NCBI RefSeq assembly: GCF_022163125.1
Contig: NZ_CP091881.1
Coordinates: 744,001-808,000, forward strand
Length of the DNA: 64,000 nt
Source: Paenibacillus sp. HWE-109
GTDB taxonomy: Bacteria > Bacillota > Bacilli > Paenibacillales > NBRC-103111
Direction of reading: 5' to 3'
In this document: positions 1 through 7,511 of the stretch, piece after piece
Layout: each line of letters begins with the position of its first letter
Position numbering within the stretch: position 1 is the stretch's first letter
Program-made: the position numbers and the translations under genes
The notes under the pieces: generated by a model
Told to the model about the DNA's origin: nothing
Databases searched by the model: none
Seen by the model: the letters and a program-made list of their open reading frames with translations, nothing else

Positions 1-1
1 C

Positions 2-52
2 ATTATCGTAACAGCGCTTATGGACGGAGGTAAGGCGGGCGGCTTGAGATAA
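2..52 (+). CDS. C-terminal tail of an upstream gene (partial)
   Basis: An open frame enters from the left edge and ends at TAA 50-52, reading IIVTALMDGGKAGGLR. An ALxDGGxxGG-like tail would fit the end of a Gfo/Idh/MocA-type sugar oxidoreductase, a common neighbour of YesMN pairs, but 16 residues do not allow an assignment. The coding call rests only on the uninterrupted frame and its plausible position before a promoter. Confidence 0.35.
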   Translation: MIVTALMDGGKAGGLR

Positions 53-137
53 ACTATCATTAATTTGGAGGTTTTTCGGACAGGTCAATTTAAGATATAA
101 ACGTGTCAACTGAAGATAGAATTGAGGGCGTTGTGGC

Positions 138-167
138 TTGACGATATTTTGAAAACTACGGTATAGT
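138..167 (+). promoter_or_regulatory. Sigma-A-type promoter of the response regulator/kinase operon
   Basis: TTGACG (138-143) and TATAGT (162-167) are separated by 18 bases, near the SigA consensus. It lies 119 bases before the response regulator start, so the transcript would carry a long leader that includes the cre box at 233-248. Confidence 0.6.
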
Positions 168-232
168 TTGTGTACGACTTTCGTGCGGAAAAGGCTCCAA
201 ACATCACGATGGGCACACGAAATCCCTTTGAA

Positions 233-248
233 ATGGAAACGATTACAT
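233..248 (+). promoter_or_regulatory. cre box (CcpA operator)
   Basis: ATGGAAACGATTACAT matches every position of the cre consensus WTGNAANCGNWWNCAW. It sits about 65 bases downstream of the -10 element and 38 bases before the start codon. That position fits CcpA roadblock repression of elongating polymerase. Carbon catabolite control of this sensor pair is inferred. Confidence 0.75.
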
Positions 249-285
249 TTACTGATGCTGCTGAAAGAATGGAAGGTGAACAAGC

Positions 286-1044
286 ATGTACAAGCTGCTA
301 ATTGCAGACGATGATTATGAAATTCGGAATGGTTTGTGCAGGTATTTCCCATGGGATGTTGTAGGTTTTCATGTTGTCGGCAGTGTTGAGAATGGCAAAG
401 AAGCTTTGGATTTCATCAAGCGGCACGATGTTGATGTAATACTCTGTGATATCAAGATGCCGATTATGTCCGGTATTGAACTCGCTTCCGAGCTTAGCAG
501 CTTGAATTCGAAGGTGAACATTATTTTTTTTAGCGCTTACAAGGATTTCATCTACGCGCAGAAGGCGCTGGAAAACGGTGTTCGACGCTACATTCTGAAG
601 TCAACGAACTATCAGGAACTCATTCAAGCTTTTACCCATATCAAAGAAGAATTGGATCAGCAGCACCACTCGGCTGCCAAGCAAGGTCAGGATATGTCAG
701 GGAAAATCATTGCGACCATCAAAGCGCATGTGGCCACGCATTATCGGGATGCTACGCTGGAGGAATTGGCGAAGCTAGTTCATATGAATCCGGACTATTT
801 GAGCAAATTTTTTAAAAAGAACGCAGGGATGCTGTTCTCCGAATATTTGACACATGTGCGGATGGAGCAGGCTGCGAATTATTTGAACGATATTCAGTAT
901 AAGACGTATGAGATCAGCGATATGGTTGGGTATAGCAACTCATTTAACTTTACGCGAGCCTTTAAAAATTACTTCGGCATGACTCCCCGTGATTTCCGCA
1001 ACCAGAAGGATGGCAGTGAGCATTTGGAGAGTTCGTTCGAATGA
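286..1044 (+). CDS. Short YesN-type response regulator (REC + AraC HTH)
   Basis: This 252-residue protein starts with a CheY-like receiver (about residues 1-115). The acidic pocket is at DDD (residues 8-10), the phospho-acceptor is Asp55 in LCDIKMP, and there is a conserved Lys in YILKS. An AraC-family helix-turn-helix pair follows at about 148-245 (LEELAKLVHMNPDYLSKFFK and ISDMVGYSNSFNFTRAFKN). YesN-type regulators usually have some 100-300 residues between these domains; here there are only about 30. Its stop overlaps the kinase start (ATGA), so the two are translationally coupled. The order regulator-then-kinase is opposite to the second pair in this window. It probably activates a nearby sugar-uptake operon lying outside or lost; the target is not visible. 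Confidence 0.9.
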   Translation: MYKLLIADDDYEIRNGLCRYFPWDVVGFHVVGSVENGKEALDFIKRHDVDVILCDIKMPIMSGIELASELSSLNSKVNIIFFSAYKDFIYAQKALENGVRRYILKSTNYQELIQAFTHIKEELDQQHHSAAKQGQDMSGKIIATIKAHVATHYRDATLEELAKLVHMNPDYLSKFFKKNAGMLFSEYLTHVRMEQAANYLNDIQYKTYEISDMVGYSNSFNFTRAFKNYFGMTPRDFRNQKDGSEHLESSFE

Positions 1045-2831
1045 GGAAAACATTTTTCACCAAATACTTGGTTCGTTTAATGCTCCCGCTCCTTGTCCCG
1101 CTATTTCTGTTGGGCAGCTTCGCGATTTTGATTTCACAAAATTACATGAAGAAAGAGATCAACACCAGCAATGAGCGTATGATGGAGCAGGCGAAAAATT
1201 CGGTGGAGTCGATCTTCCAAGTCAGTGATCCGATCTACTACACGCTGAACTTGAATTCGCGCTTGATTTCCAGCTTGAAGCTGATTATGCGAAGTCCTAA
1301 TTTGCAGCCTGTGGATTCCGATAATTTTGTAACCTTCATGAATATGTTGAATCCACCGGCTAATATTAAGCCAGTCGTTCATTCCATTTATATTTATTTG
1401 AACAATGATGGTGGTAAATTTCTGGCCTCGAATGAAGGACTGACTTCATTGGATACATACTATGACACTTCGTGGTACTACTTTCTAGAGCGTATTCCGA
1501 AAGATGTCAATGTATTTGTTGAGAATCGGATGGTTCGAAGGTTTGAGAATCAGGATACGTCACTTGTCACCGTTTTTCGGAAATTCTCTTCTCCGGGTTC
1601 GAGCAAGCCTGAGGGCTATATCATTATGAACCTCAAAACGGAGGGGTTGGCGAACATGCTCAGGGAGCTGCTCTATTTTCCGCATCAATCGTTGTTTCTG
1701 CTGCAGCAGGACGGTCATAAAGTGGCTAGATCTGATCGGGAGGCCGCGAGCGATGAGTGGATTACTGTGAAAGAGTTACTGGACTCCCCTCAGCGGTTTG
1801 AGGTGGCAGCAGCGGATAACTCTTACATGGTTTCGAGCCAACGATCGGAAAATTATGGGATTACTTACGTGTCAGCAACGCCGAAATCGTACTTTTACCA
1901 GCTGCCGATTAGACTCGTTTATTTGACGGTTGTGCTGCTAACCATTTCGTTTGTGCTAGCTTTACTTCTGGTCTATTACTTGTCCAAAAGGAACTACAAC
2001 AGTCTTCTCACCATTGTTCGAACGATTGAAAATGGGGAGAAGGGCTTGCCCGTGCCAGAATTGCCGGGGCGTGTAACGGACGAGTACAGTTATATTTTGC
2101 AGCGTACGGTCAAACGATTCATAGAGCAGCGCTACTTGCAGGTACAGTTGTCAGAAAAAAAATATAAGCTGAAGGCCATGGAAATGATGGCGCTACAGTC
2201 GAATATTAACCCGCATTTCTTGGCAAATACGCTTCGGACAGTTTTTTGGAAATCCATGGATTTAACAGGCGGCCACAATGAAGTCAGCGGGATGATCGAT
2301 CATTTATCTGAGGTTGTCCAGTACTCGATTAGTGATTCCGACAAAACCGTTACACTGAAAGAGGAAATTTATCACACGAATCATTACATTCAAATTTTGA
2401 ATGTAAGGTATCGGGGGAAGTTTCATTTTAGCTGGGAGTTTGAGGAAAGCTTGACGGCGAGTAGGGTAATGAAACTGCTCTTTCAGCCGATCATTGAGAA
2501 TGCCATTTATCACGGAATTAAAGAAAGCAATCGATTTGGTTATATTAAAGTAAGGCTGCGACGAAAAGGGGACATGCTGCATATCGCGATTATTGATACG
2601 GGCATCGGGATGCGAAAAGAACGCCTACAGCAGGTGCGTAAAGGGCTGCACCGTGAAGAAACAGGTGGGCATATCGGCATTTATAATACGTATAAACGGC
2701 TGCAACTAAATCATGGCGATATATTCAGCTTCGCGATCTTCAGTAAGTATGGCTGGGGAACGGTCATTCGGATGGAGTTCCCGATTCTGACGGAGGGCAC
2801 GGAGGCAGAGGTGTTTGAGCAAACAATTTAG
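1041..2831 (+). CDS. YesM-type sensor histidine kinase
   Basis: A 596-residue membrane kinase. The first membrane segment is at about residues 11-32, an extracellular dCache-like sensor at about 33-290, the second membrane segment at about 291-315, then a HAMP-like linker. The His_kinase block (PF06580 type) has motif NINPHFLANT, with the phosphorylated His near residue 392. The HATPase domain shows QPIIENAIYHG (N box) and DTGIGM (G1 box). Length and order are normal for the family. It is coupled to the response regulator by an ATGA overlap and should phosphorylate it in response to an extracellular, probably carbohydrate, signal. A decayed transporter gene follows directly, so the usual transporter partner has been lost or displaced. 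Confidence 0.92.
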   Translation: MRKTFFTKYLVRLMLPLLVPLFLLGSFAILISQNYMKKEINTSNERMMEQAKNSVESIFQVSDPIYYTLNLNSRLISSLKLIMRSPNLQPVDSDNFVTFMNMLNPPANIKPVVHSIYIYLNNDGGKFLASNEGLTSLDTYYDTSWYYFLERIPKDVNVFVENRMVRRFENQDTSLVTVFRKFSSPGSSKPEGYIIMNLKTEGLANMLRELLYFPHQSLFLLQQDGHKVARSDREAASDEWITVKELLDSPQRFEVAAADNSYMVSSQRSENYGITYVSATPKSYFYQLPIRLVYLTVVLLTISFVLALLLVYYLSKRNYNSLLTIVRTIENGEKGLPVPELPGRVTDEYSYILQRTVKRFIEQRYLQVQLSEKKYKLKAMEMMALQSNINPHFLANTLRTVFWKSMDLTGGHNEVSGMIDHLSEVVQYSISDSDKTVTLKEEIYHTNHYIQILNVRYRGKFHFSWEFEESLTASRVMKLLFQPIIENAIYHGIKESNRFGYIKVRLRRKGDMLHIAIIDTGIGMRKERLQQVRKGLHREETGGHIGIYNTYKRLQLNHGDIFSFAIFSKYGWGTVIRMEFPILTEGTEAEVFEQTI

Positions 2832-3361
2832 GGTAAGTCATTTATATCTCAAGGTAGCTTACCTGGCGCTGCTGCACTCCATGCTGTATCTGCTGAAGGC
2901 GACACTAGCATTGCGCCGGAGGGCAATTTATCATGCTTGTGTATTCGGAACGTTCAGTTTGTTTTGGACTACAGTTCCGTTGGTATTGACAAGTCCTCCG
3001 TTCCATTTCACTCAGAACCATCGTCATCTTTTCCGGGCTGCTTCCCTTGCTGGTTCCATCAAGTTATGCACTCGCAGTCCCCATCCTCGTAGTTGCGGCG
3101 ATTTTACTTGACATGCAACATGATTCTCGGGCAGCGGGTGATTTTCTCTTTAGGAGCGGAATTTCGCAATAGGCTTAAAGGTTTGTATATGGCCATTTTC
3201 TTTTTAGGGGGCGCTATCGGCTCAGCAGCAGGAGGGGATGGGCTTACGCAACGGGGGGCTGGGAGGCGGCATTGCTGATCGGAATCGCCTTACTGGGCAT
3301 TGCAGTGGCGTATTATGCGACGGAGTTTTCGAGATTAAGGAAGGAAAATCTCATTGATTGA
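2830..3361 (+). pseudogene. Decayed MFS transporter (C-terminal part, frameshifted)
   Basis: Three reading frames in succession give pieces of one MFS protein. The first is HACVFGTFSLFWTTVPLVL (about 2930-2990). The second is the MILGQRVIFSLGAEFRNRLKG...AIFFLGGAIGSAAGG part, ending near 3240. The third is GGWEAALLIGIALLGIAVAY, ending at TGA 3359-3361. These blocks resemble the last helices of drug-efflux MFS proteins. The N-terminal half is absent: the remnant begins right at the kinase stop codon. At least two frameshifts make it non-functional. Confidence 0.75.
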
Positions 3362-3391
3362 GGAGCACAGTTGTGTAATTCACACGTTCTA

Positions 3392-3410
3392 AACTAACTG
3401 GGAACGTTAG
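3392..3410 (+). repeat. Intergenic palindromic repeat, partial copy
   Basis: AACTAACTGGGAACGTTAG is the 5' palindrome of the family best seen at 32885-32969. It lies 30 bases after the decayed MFS gene. The hairpin and 3' parts of the unit are not recognisable here. Confidence 0.6.
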
Positions 3411-3454
3411 CTTAATCATTTCTCGAATACACCGTGGAGTTTGGAGGCTACATA

Positions 3455-3598
3455 ATGTCTGTTGGTGTGTTTAGAATGAATCAAAAGGATAATTCATTTG
3501 AACTAGGTTTTGAAATACCAATATCTAGCGAAGAATTCTTTATAAAGTTTTGGCAACCAGCTATTGAGGAGTTAAAAATTTACGGTATTGGTATTTGA
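3455..3598 (+). CDS. Truncated small ORF, 47 residues, unknown
   Basis: An ATG with an upstream TTGGAGG opens MSVGVFRMNQKDNSFELGF and ends KIYGIGI at TGA 3596-3598. The stop falls inside the TTTGACC that begins an IS110-like end repeat (3594-3664). The protein therefore looks truncated by that insertion, not naturally short. The charged, non-membrane character would suit the many small immunity-like or hypothetical genes in this region, but no family is recognised. Confidence 0.4.
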   Translation: MSVGVFRMNQKDNSFELGFEIPISSEEFFIKFWQPAIEELKIYGIGI

Positions 3599-3664
3599 CC
3601 CTGAGTGTACTTCGTACTGAGGCGCTCGTTTATTTACAGCTGAAATTTATCCATCTACAGGAAT
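3594..3664 (+). mobile_element. Solo IS110-type left-end remnant
   Basis: About 70 bases closely match the noncoding stretch 17061-17137 upstream of the decayed IS110 recombinase. A 32-base block is identical (3639-3670 and 17112-17143, running on into the abutting repeat). No recombinase gene is attached here. The right boundary abuts CTAACG of a palindromic repeat unit in both places. I infer a solo IS110-family end, left after internal deletion, that had inserted into the repeat. Confidence 0.55.
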
Positions 3665-3835
3665 CTAACGAGAAACTTTATTGAGTTAAAAACAGGGAGC
3701 AGAATGCCGCGGGGATTTCCAAAAAGTGCGTGGCGATGACAATCAGAAGCAAAACAAACGAAGGAACGCTTGTTCAAGTGTGTTGTGACGAAGCCGCAGA
3801 CCATTTTATTCTCTAAAGTCTTCGGCTAAAATCAA
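3665..3835 (+). other. Noncoding stretch with repeat unit abutting the IS end
   Basis: CTAACGAGAAACTTTA (3665-3680) and the following TTGAG...AAAACAGGGAGCAG resemble the repeat unit at 34304-34362. The remainder up to the terminator at 3836 has no convincing coding sequence on either strand. Confidence 0.45.
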
Positions 3836-3871
3836 AAAACGCGCCTGAACCATGGTGGTTTTGCGCGTTTT
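3836..3871 (-). terminator. Rho-independent terminator of the coat/adhB operon
   Basis: AAAACGCGC (3836-3844) pairs perfectly with GCGCGTTTT (3863-3871). Read on the minus strand, the stem ends in a run of six T. It lies 19 bases past the stop of the last coat gene. Confidence 0.8.
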
Positions 3872-3889
3872 GGCGGGACGAATCCGGTG

Positions 3890-4186
3890 TCAGGACGGAA
3901 TATTCATAGCGGTCTGAATATTTTTAAGATCGAGCTGAATTTGCTCTGGAATATGGTAGGGATGGTATAGGCCCCGCTGCATCATGTAGTTTGTTATCTT
4001 TTCATGGGAGTCTATAGCTTCGTCGAGCTGTTTCATCAAAACTTGCTTGATTTCGGGGGTGGCACATTCGGTTACGGCCATGGCGTAGTTTCTGACTCCG
4101 CTCTTGGCGTTCATCAAAAAATCCATTGCGATAACGTCGTCGGTTAGCGTATGAAGCCCTGTCATGTGTTCTACTATTGTATTCAT
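3890..4186 (-). CDS. CotF-family spore coat protein (YraD-like)
   Basis: A 98-residue protein with the helical Coat_F pattern: DDVIAMDFLMNAKSGVRNYA, then a His-containing helix (DEAIDSHEKITNYMMQRGLYHPY). This resembles the C-terminal half of CotF and YraD of B. subtilis (about 99 residues). It is the last gene of a five-gene operon and overlaps its upstream neighbour by ATGA. The protein is expected on the spore surface and made in the mother cell late in sporulation; this timing is from the B. subtilis counterpart, not from a promoter seen here. Confidence 0.8.
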   Translation of the reverse strand: MNTIVEHMTGLHTLTDDVIAMDFLMNAKSGVRNYAMAVTECATPEIKQVLMKQLDEAIDSHEKITNYMMQRGLYHPYHIPEQIQLDLKNIQTAMNIPS

Positions 4187-4398
4187 GTTTTATCTCCTAT
4201 AAGAGTCACTTTAGACAGCACTCCACCGAGCTCCTGAAGCTGCTGTTGTGATAATTGCACGTCTTGCTGCAAAATTTGTATGAGCTCCGGGTCGGTTACC
4301 AGAGCTTGCATGGTTTTGGATTTGGTCAAGCAAACGGTCTTGAACGCAGCCATTTCATGAACCGCCAGCATCTCATGCAAGGCGTAATTGGAATTCAT
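4183..4398 (-). CDS. Small coat-associated protein (YraE-like, CotF N-half)
   Basis: A 71-residue helical protein. The core HEMLAVHEMAAFKTVCLTKS followed by a DPELIQILQQDVQLSQQQLQ helix matches the N-terminal CotF-like half seen also at 5962-6204. With its ATGA-coupled neighbour it forms a split CotF pair. The order and size match B. subtilis YraE (about 65 residues). A good AGGA-type RBS precedes the ATG. Confidence 0.75.
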   Translation of the reverse strand: MNSNYALHEMLAVHEMAAFKTVCLTKSKTMQALVTDPELIQILQQDVQLSQQQLQELGGVLSKVTLIGDKT

Positions 4399-4429
4399 TT
4401 GGATTGTCCTCCCATTTATTCATCCATAT

Positions 4430-5566
4430 TCAAGGTTTTAAGACGACTTTGATGCAATCGTCCGTTTTCGTATCGAACACTTCATAGCCGCGCTTGGCCT
4501 CGCTGAGCGGAATGACGTGCGTAACAACGTCTCCAGGGTCTACTTTCCCCGACGTAACCAACTCGTACATATACGGCATATAATGAATGACCGGAGCTTG
4601 TCCGGAACGGATATTCACGTTGCGCTGCATGATGTCGCCGAACGGGAATCCGTTATAGCGTCCGCCATATACCCCAGTGACTTGGATGGTCCCGCCTTTG
4701 CGGACAGCCTGAGACGCAATGATAAATGCGCTCATGGTGCCGCCTTGCAGTTTCAAACCGCTGGCTAGAAATTCGAGATCGCTCATCTTGCCGTCCATTC
4801 CTACCGCATCAATCACGACATCGGCGCCGCCTTTGGTCATTTCCTTGAGATTGTTGCCGATATTCTTATCCTGTTCGAAGTTTACGATTTCCACATTGTT
4901 CGTTCGCTTCGCATGCTGCAAGCGGTAATCGACATAGTCAACGGCGATGACCCGCTTTGCTCCCTTCAGCCAGCAGAACTTCTGGGCCAGAAGTCCGATC
5001 GGACCGCAGCCGAGCACGATGACTGTATCTCCATTCTTGACGCCGGCATTATCTACGCTCCAGAACGCCGTCGTCATGGTATCGGCGATCAAGCTTAGCT
5101 TTTCATCCGGTTGCTCGCAGTTTTCAGGAATCTTGAAGTGGGTGAAATTAGCAAACGGAACTCGTAAATACTCGGCTTGCCCCCCAGGATAACCACCGGT
5201 CGTTCCGGAGTAGCCGAAATATGCGCCCATATCCCCGTGTTCGTTTGAGTTGTCGCATTGGCTTTCCAACTGATTCTTACAATAAAAGCATTCTCCGCAT
5301 GCGATGTTGAAAGGGATGATCACCCGGTCGCCTTTCTTTACCTTGGTCACTCCAGGGCCTACTTCTTCTACGATCCCCATAGGTTCATGCCCAATGACAT
5401 AGTTCTCCTGAAGGTTAGGGATCATCCCGTGAATCAGGTGAAGGTCCGAGCCGCAAATGGCGGAACTGGTAACCCTTACGATCATATCGTCCGGTTTCTC
5501 AATCTTCGGATCCGGCACCTCTTTGACCACGACATTTTTAATCCCTTGATAAGTTACCGCCTTCAT
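4430..5566 (-). CDS. adhB: Zinc-dependent alcohol dehydrogenase in a spore operon
   Basis: A 378-residue medium-chain dehydrogenase. Catalytic zinc motifs are CGSDLH (about residue 38) and GHEPMG (about 60). The structural zinc cysteines are in CGECFYCKNQLESQC. The NAD-binding glycine motif is GCGPIGLLAQ followed by an acidic VIAVD. Length equals B. subtilis AdhB and it lies between CotF-like gene pairs exactly as there. It likely oxidises or reduces a short alcohol or aldehyde in the mother cell or at the coat; the physiological substrate is unknown. Its start overlaps the stop of the preceding coat gene (ATGA). Confidence 0.9.
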   Translation of the reverse strand: MKAVTYQGIKNVVVKEVPDPKIEKPDDMIVRVTSSAICGSDLHLIHGMIPNLQENYVIGHEPMGIVEEVGPGVTKVKKGDRVIIPFNIACGECFYCKNQLESQCDNSNEHGDMGAYFGYSGTTGGYPGGQAEYLRVPFANFTHFKIPENCEQPDEKLSLIADTMTTAFWSVDNAGVKNGDTVIVLGCGPIGLLAQKFCWLKGAKRVIAVDYVDYRLQHAKRTNNVEIVNFEQDKNIGNNLKEMTKGGADVVIDAVGMDGKMSDLEFLASGLKLQGGTMSAFIIASQAVRKGGTIQVTGVYGGRYNGFPFGDIMQRNVNIRSGQAPVIHYMPYMYELVTSGKVDPGDVVTHVIPLSEAKRGYEVFDTKTDDCIKVVLKP

Positions 5567-5949
5567 GCTTTATGTCCTCCAATATGTTCATCTGGGGTCC
5601 GATCAAACATCCCTTTACGCGACGTATCACCCGGGAACAAATTCATCTGCCCGATCATCACCGTATTTTTCGCTGAAAGCTGGTCGAGTTGGTACTGTTC
5701 GTTTAGCTCGTAAGGATGGAACCATTTTTTGCGAATCATGAGCTCCGTGATTTCTTGGTGCATTGCAATCCCTTGCTTAAGATGATTGCGTAGAAGCGCT
5801 CTTACATCCGGAGAAGCCGTTTCCGTCAGGGCGATGGACAAATTTCGCACACCCTCCTTGGCACGAAGAAGGAAGTCCATTGCAAAAGTCATATCTGCCA
5901 TTTCCGGCATATTTAATGAATTGATCGGATCTAAATAATCGGTATTCAT
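5563..5949 (-). CDS. CotF-family spore coat protein (YraF-like)
   Basis: A 128-residue Coat_F domain protein with ADMTFAMDFLLRAKEGVRNLS and a following MHQEITELMIRKKWFHPYEL helix. These are the same helices as in the 98-residue paralogue at 3890-4186. It has a 30-residue polar tail (PGDTSRKGMFDRTPDEHIGG) lacking there. It is coupled by ATGA to adhB. Size and place agree with B. subtilis YraF. Confidence 0.85.
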   Translation of the reverse strand: MNTDYLDPINSLNMPEMADMTFAMDFLLRAKEGVRNLSIALTETASPDVRALLRNHLKQGIAMHQEITELMIRKKWFHPYELNEQYQLDQLSAKNTVMIGQMNLFPGDTSRKGMFDRTPDEHIGGHKA

Positions 5950-5961
5950 TTTTGTTCCCCT

Positions 5962-6204
5962 TTAATGTGTAATAGGTGTAGGGCTATTCGGAACAGGCGC
6001 TTGGAAAGGAGCTCTTGCGTAGATTACTTGCAGCTCGGCGATCTGTTGTGTGGATTGCATTACGTCTTTCTGCATTAACGCTTTTAGCTCTTGGTCAAAG
6101 ACCAAGCCTTGCATAAGTTTTGACTTAGCGAGGCAAAGCGTTTTAAAGTTTAACGCTTCATGCAGTTCCATCGATTCGTGCGGCGCTAGCGTTGGCGTAT
6201 TCAT
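5962..6204 (-). CDS. Small coat-associated protein (YraG-like, CotF N-half)
   Basis: An 80-residue protein beginning MNTPTLAPHESMELHEALNF, paralogous to the gene at 4183-4398 (LAKSKLMQGLVFDQELKALM). This start is chosen because GGGAGGGG precedes it at good distance; an ATG 30 bases further up lies before that RBS. It heads the operon. A TATAAT-like element lies upstream on the minus strand, but no clear mother-cell sigma box was found. Confidence 0.75.
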   Translation of the reverse strand: MNTPTLAPHESMELHEALNFKTLCLAKSKLMQGLVFDQELKALMQKDVMQSTQQIAELQVIYARAPFQAPVPNSPTPITH

Positions 6205-6394
6205 TGAGAAATTATCCCCTCCCTTTTTCATCAAAGTTAGATTTACCTACGCATCGGATATTATACAAAAATTAATTGCCGGAAATGTGGGGTCCGAATA
6301 TTCCCATGCAGTCGTAAGAATATAAACAAAATCTCAACCGCATACTTAATTCTGTTTAAGTTATTGATCTTTGCTCAAGGAAGGAGGACTTACC

Positions 6395-6676
6395 TTGCCC
6401 AATGAAAACAGAATTGATCTAGCCACCAAAAATGCAAGAAAACCGGCGGAAGGTACACTTAACTCTAGCGGTAATACGCTTGAGCAGCATGCATCTAACG
6501 CGGTTTCTGAGGCGCAAACGGCTTTAAATCAGGCGATAAGCTCGATAAGTGAATCTAATGCGGCAACAAATTCACAAGCTTTGGAGACGGCCCGGCAGCA
6601 ATTGACCCAAGCAGAGGAATTTTTAGATCAAGCACAAACTTCAGCAAACGCATTACGTCTGCCGGACCAACAATAA
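6395..6676 (+). CDS. Small Ala/Ser/Gln-rich helical protein, unknown
   Basis: A TTG start directly behind GGAGGACTTACC gives a 93-residue hydrophilic protein. It is rich in Ala, Ser, Gln and Asn (NAVSEAQTALNQAISSIS, ALETARQQLTQAEEFLDQA), predicted mostly helical, with no cysteine, signal or membrane segment. Composition recalls small spore-associated proteins and the neighbours are coat genes, but no SASP motif is present. A second, decayed copy of its C-terminus lies 100 bases downstream, so the gene was once duplicated. Confidence 0.6.
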   Translation: MPNENRIDLATKNARKPAEGTLNSSGNTLEQHASNAVSEAQTALNQAISSISESNAATNSQALETARQQLTQAEEFLDQAQTSANALRLPDQQ

Positions 6677-6772
6677 AACGGTAGCTTTGGTAGTGGCGAG
6701 ATTCTCCTTGTTTCTTTGTATACAAGTGGAATCAAGCTCACTAATGTCGAGGTATGGTCGTCTGTCAATTTT

Positions 6773-6823
6773 TGCACTTCGGCGAACGCGCTTGATTTGC
6801 CGGACCAGCACAGCGAATCATGA
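6773..6823 (+). pseudogene. C-terminal remnant of a second copy of the upstream small gene
   Basis: The frame reads CTSANALDLPDQHSES and stop, against QTSANALRLPDQQ and stop at the end of the intact gene (6637-6676). Only the last dozen codons are recognisable. The sequence before it is not coding. Confidence 0.6.
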
Positions 6824-6994
6824 CAAGCGAAAGGGATGCCTTTAAGGGGCCTCCCTTTTTCTTCTGCTTCTTATTATTTACCGGTTGGTCGTTAAAATGC
6901 CGACGTTCTTCAACACCACAGAGTAAGCTGGGCGGGGCGACGTCTTGGCGGCATAGCCCCACATTTAGGAACGTGTCGTACTGGCTGCGTTCTT

Positions 6995-7288
6995 TTATTT
7001 TGCCGCTTTCACTCGTGTCGTGGTTCCGAAGTAGATCACACAGAACACTCGAGTTATCAGGAATGTGAGAAAAATCGTGGCCCATGACCAAAACCAGTTC
7101 CAACGAACATACCGAATCAGTTCGGTATATTGTACGAGCAGCACTTCTACTATCCATCCAACAGCCTGACACACAAGAAAGCACAACACAAATTCATGAG
7201 CTTTTGCTCTTGTAACATGAAAATAGATGGTGGTTATAGACACAAACCAGACTAGCAGCAATAAATTTCGTTCCTTGTTCTTGACCAT
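6995..7288 (-). CDS. Small membrane protein, unknown
   Basis: A 97-residue protein with about three hydrophobic segments (LLLLVWFVSITTIYFHV, FVLCFLVCQAVGWIVEVLLV, WATIFLTFLITRVFCVIYF) and a basic tail TTRVKAAK. The composition and length recall small Bacillales membrane proteins of the CBO0543 type, but I cannot confirm that family. A GGAG lies about 20 bases before the ATG, rather far, so the start is uncertain. Confidence 0.45.
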   Translation of the reverse strand: MVKNKERNLLLLVWFVSITTIYFHVTRAKAHEFVLCFLVCQAVGWIVEVLLVQYTELIRYVRWNWFWSWATIFLTFLITRVFCVIYFGTTTRVKAAK

Positions 7289-7511
7289 AGCTTGTACAAG
7301 GAAGGAGGCTCCTATGTATAGTGTTCTTTTTATTCATACTCTCGTGGGTGGTGATACTTAGGGAAAAACACAACACCGTTTACTCGTTGTCCGTCATAGA
7401 CACGAACTTGCGGGGTTCCCTTAAAAATAGTTTGTTATCCAGGCACTTGAACCACACTTTGTCATATATAGGTGATAGCAGTTCGAACTTGTTGAGGAGG
7501 ATTTTATACAA

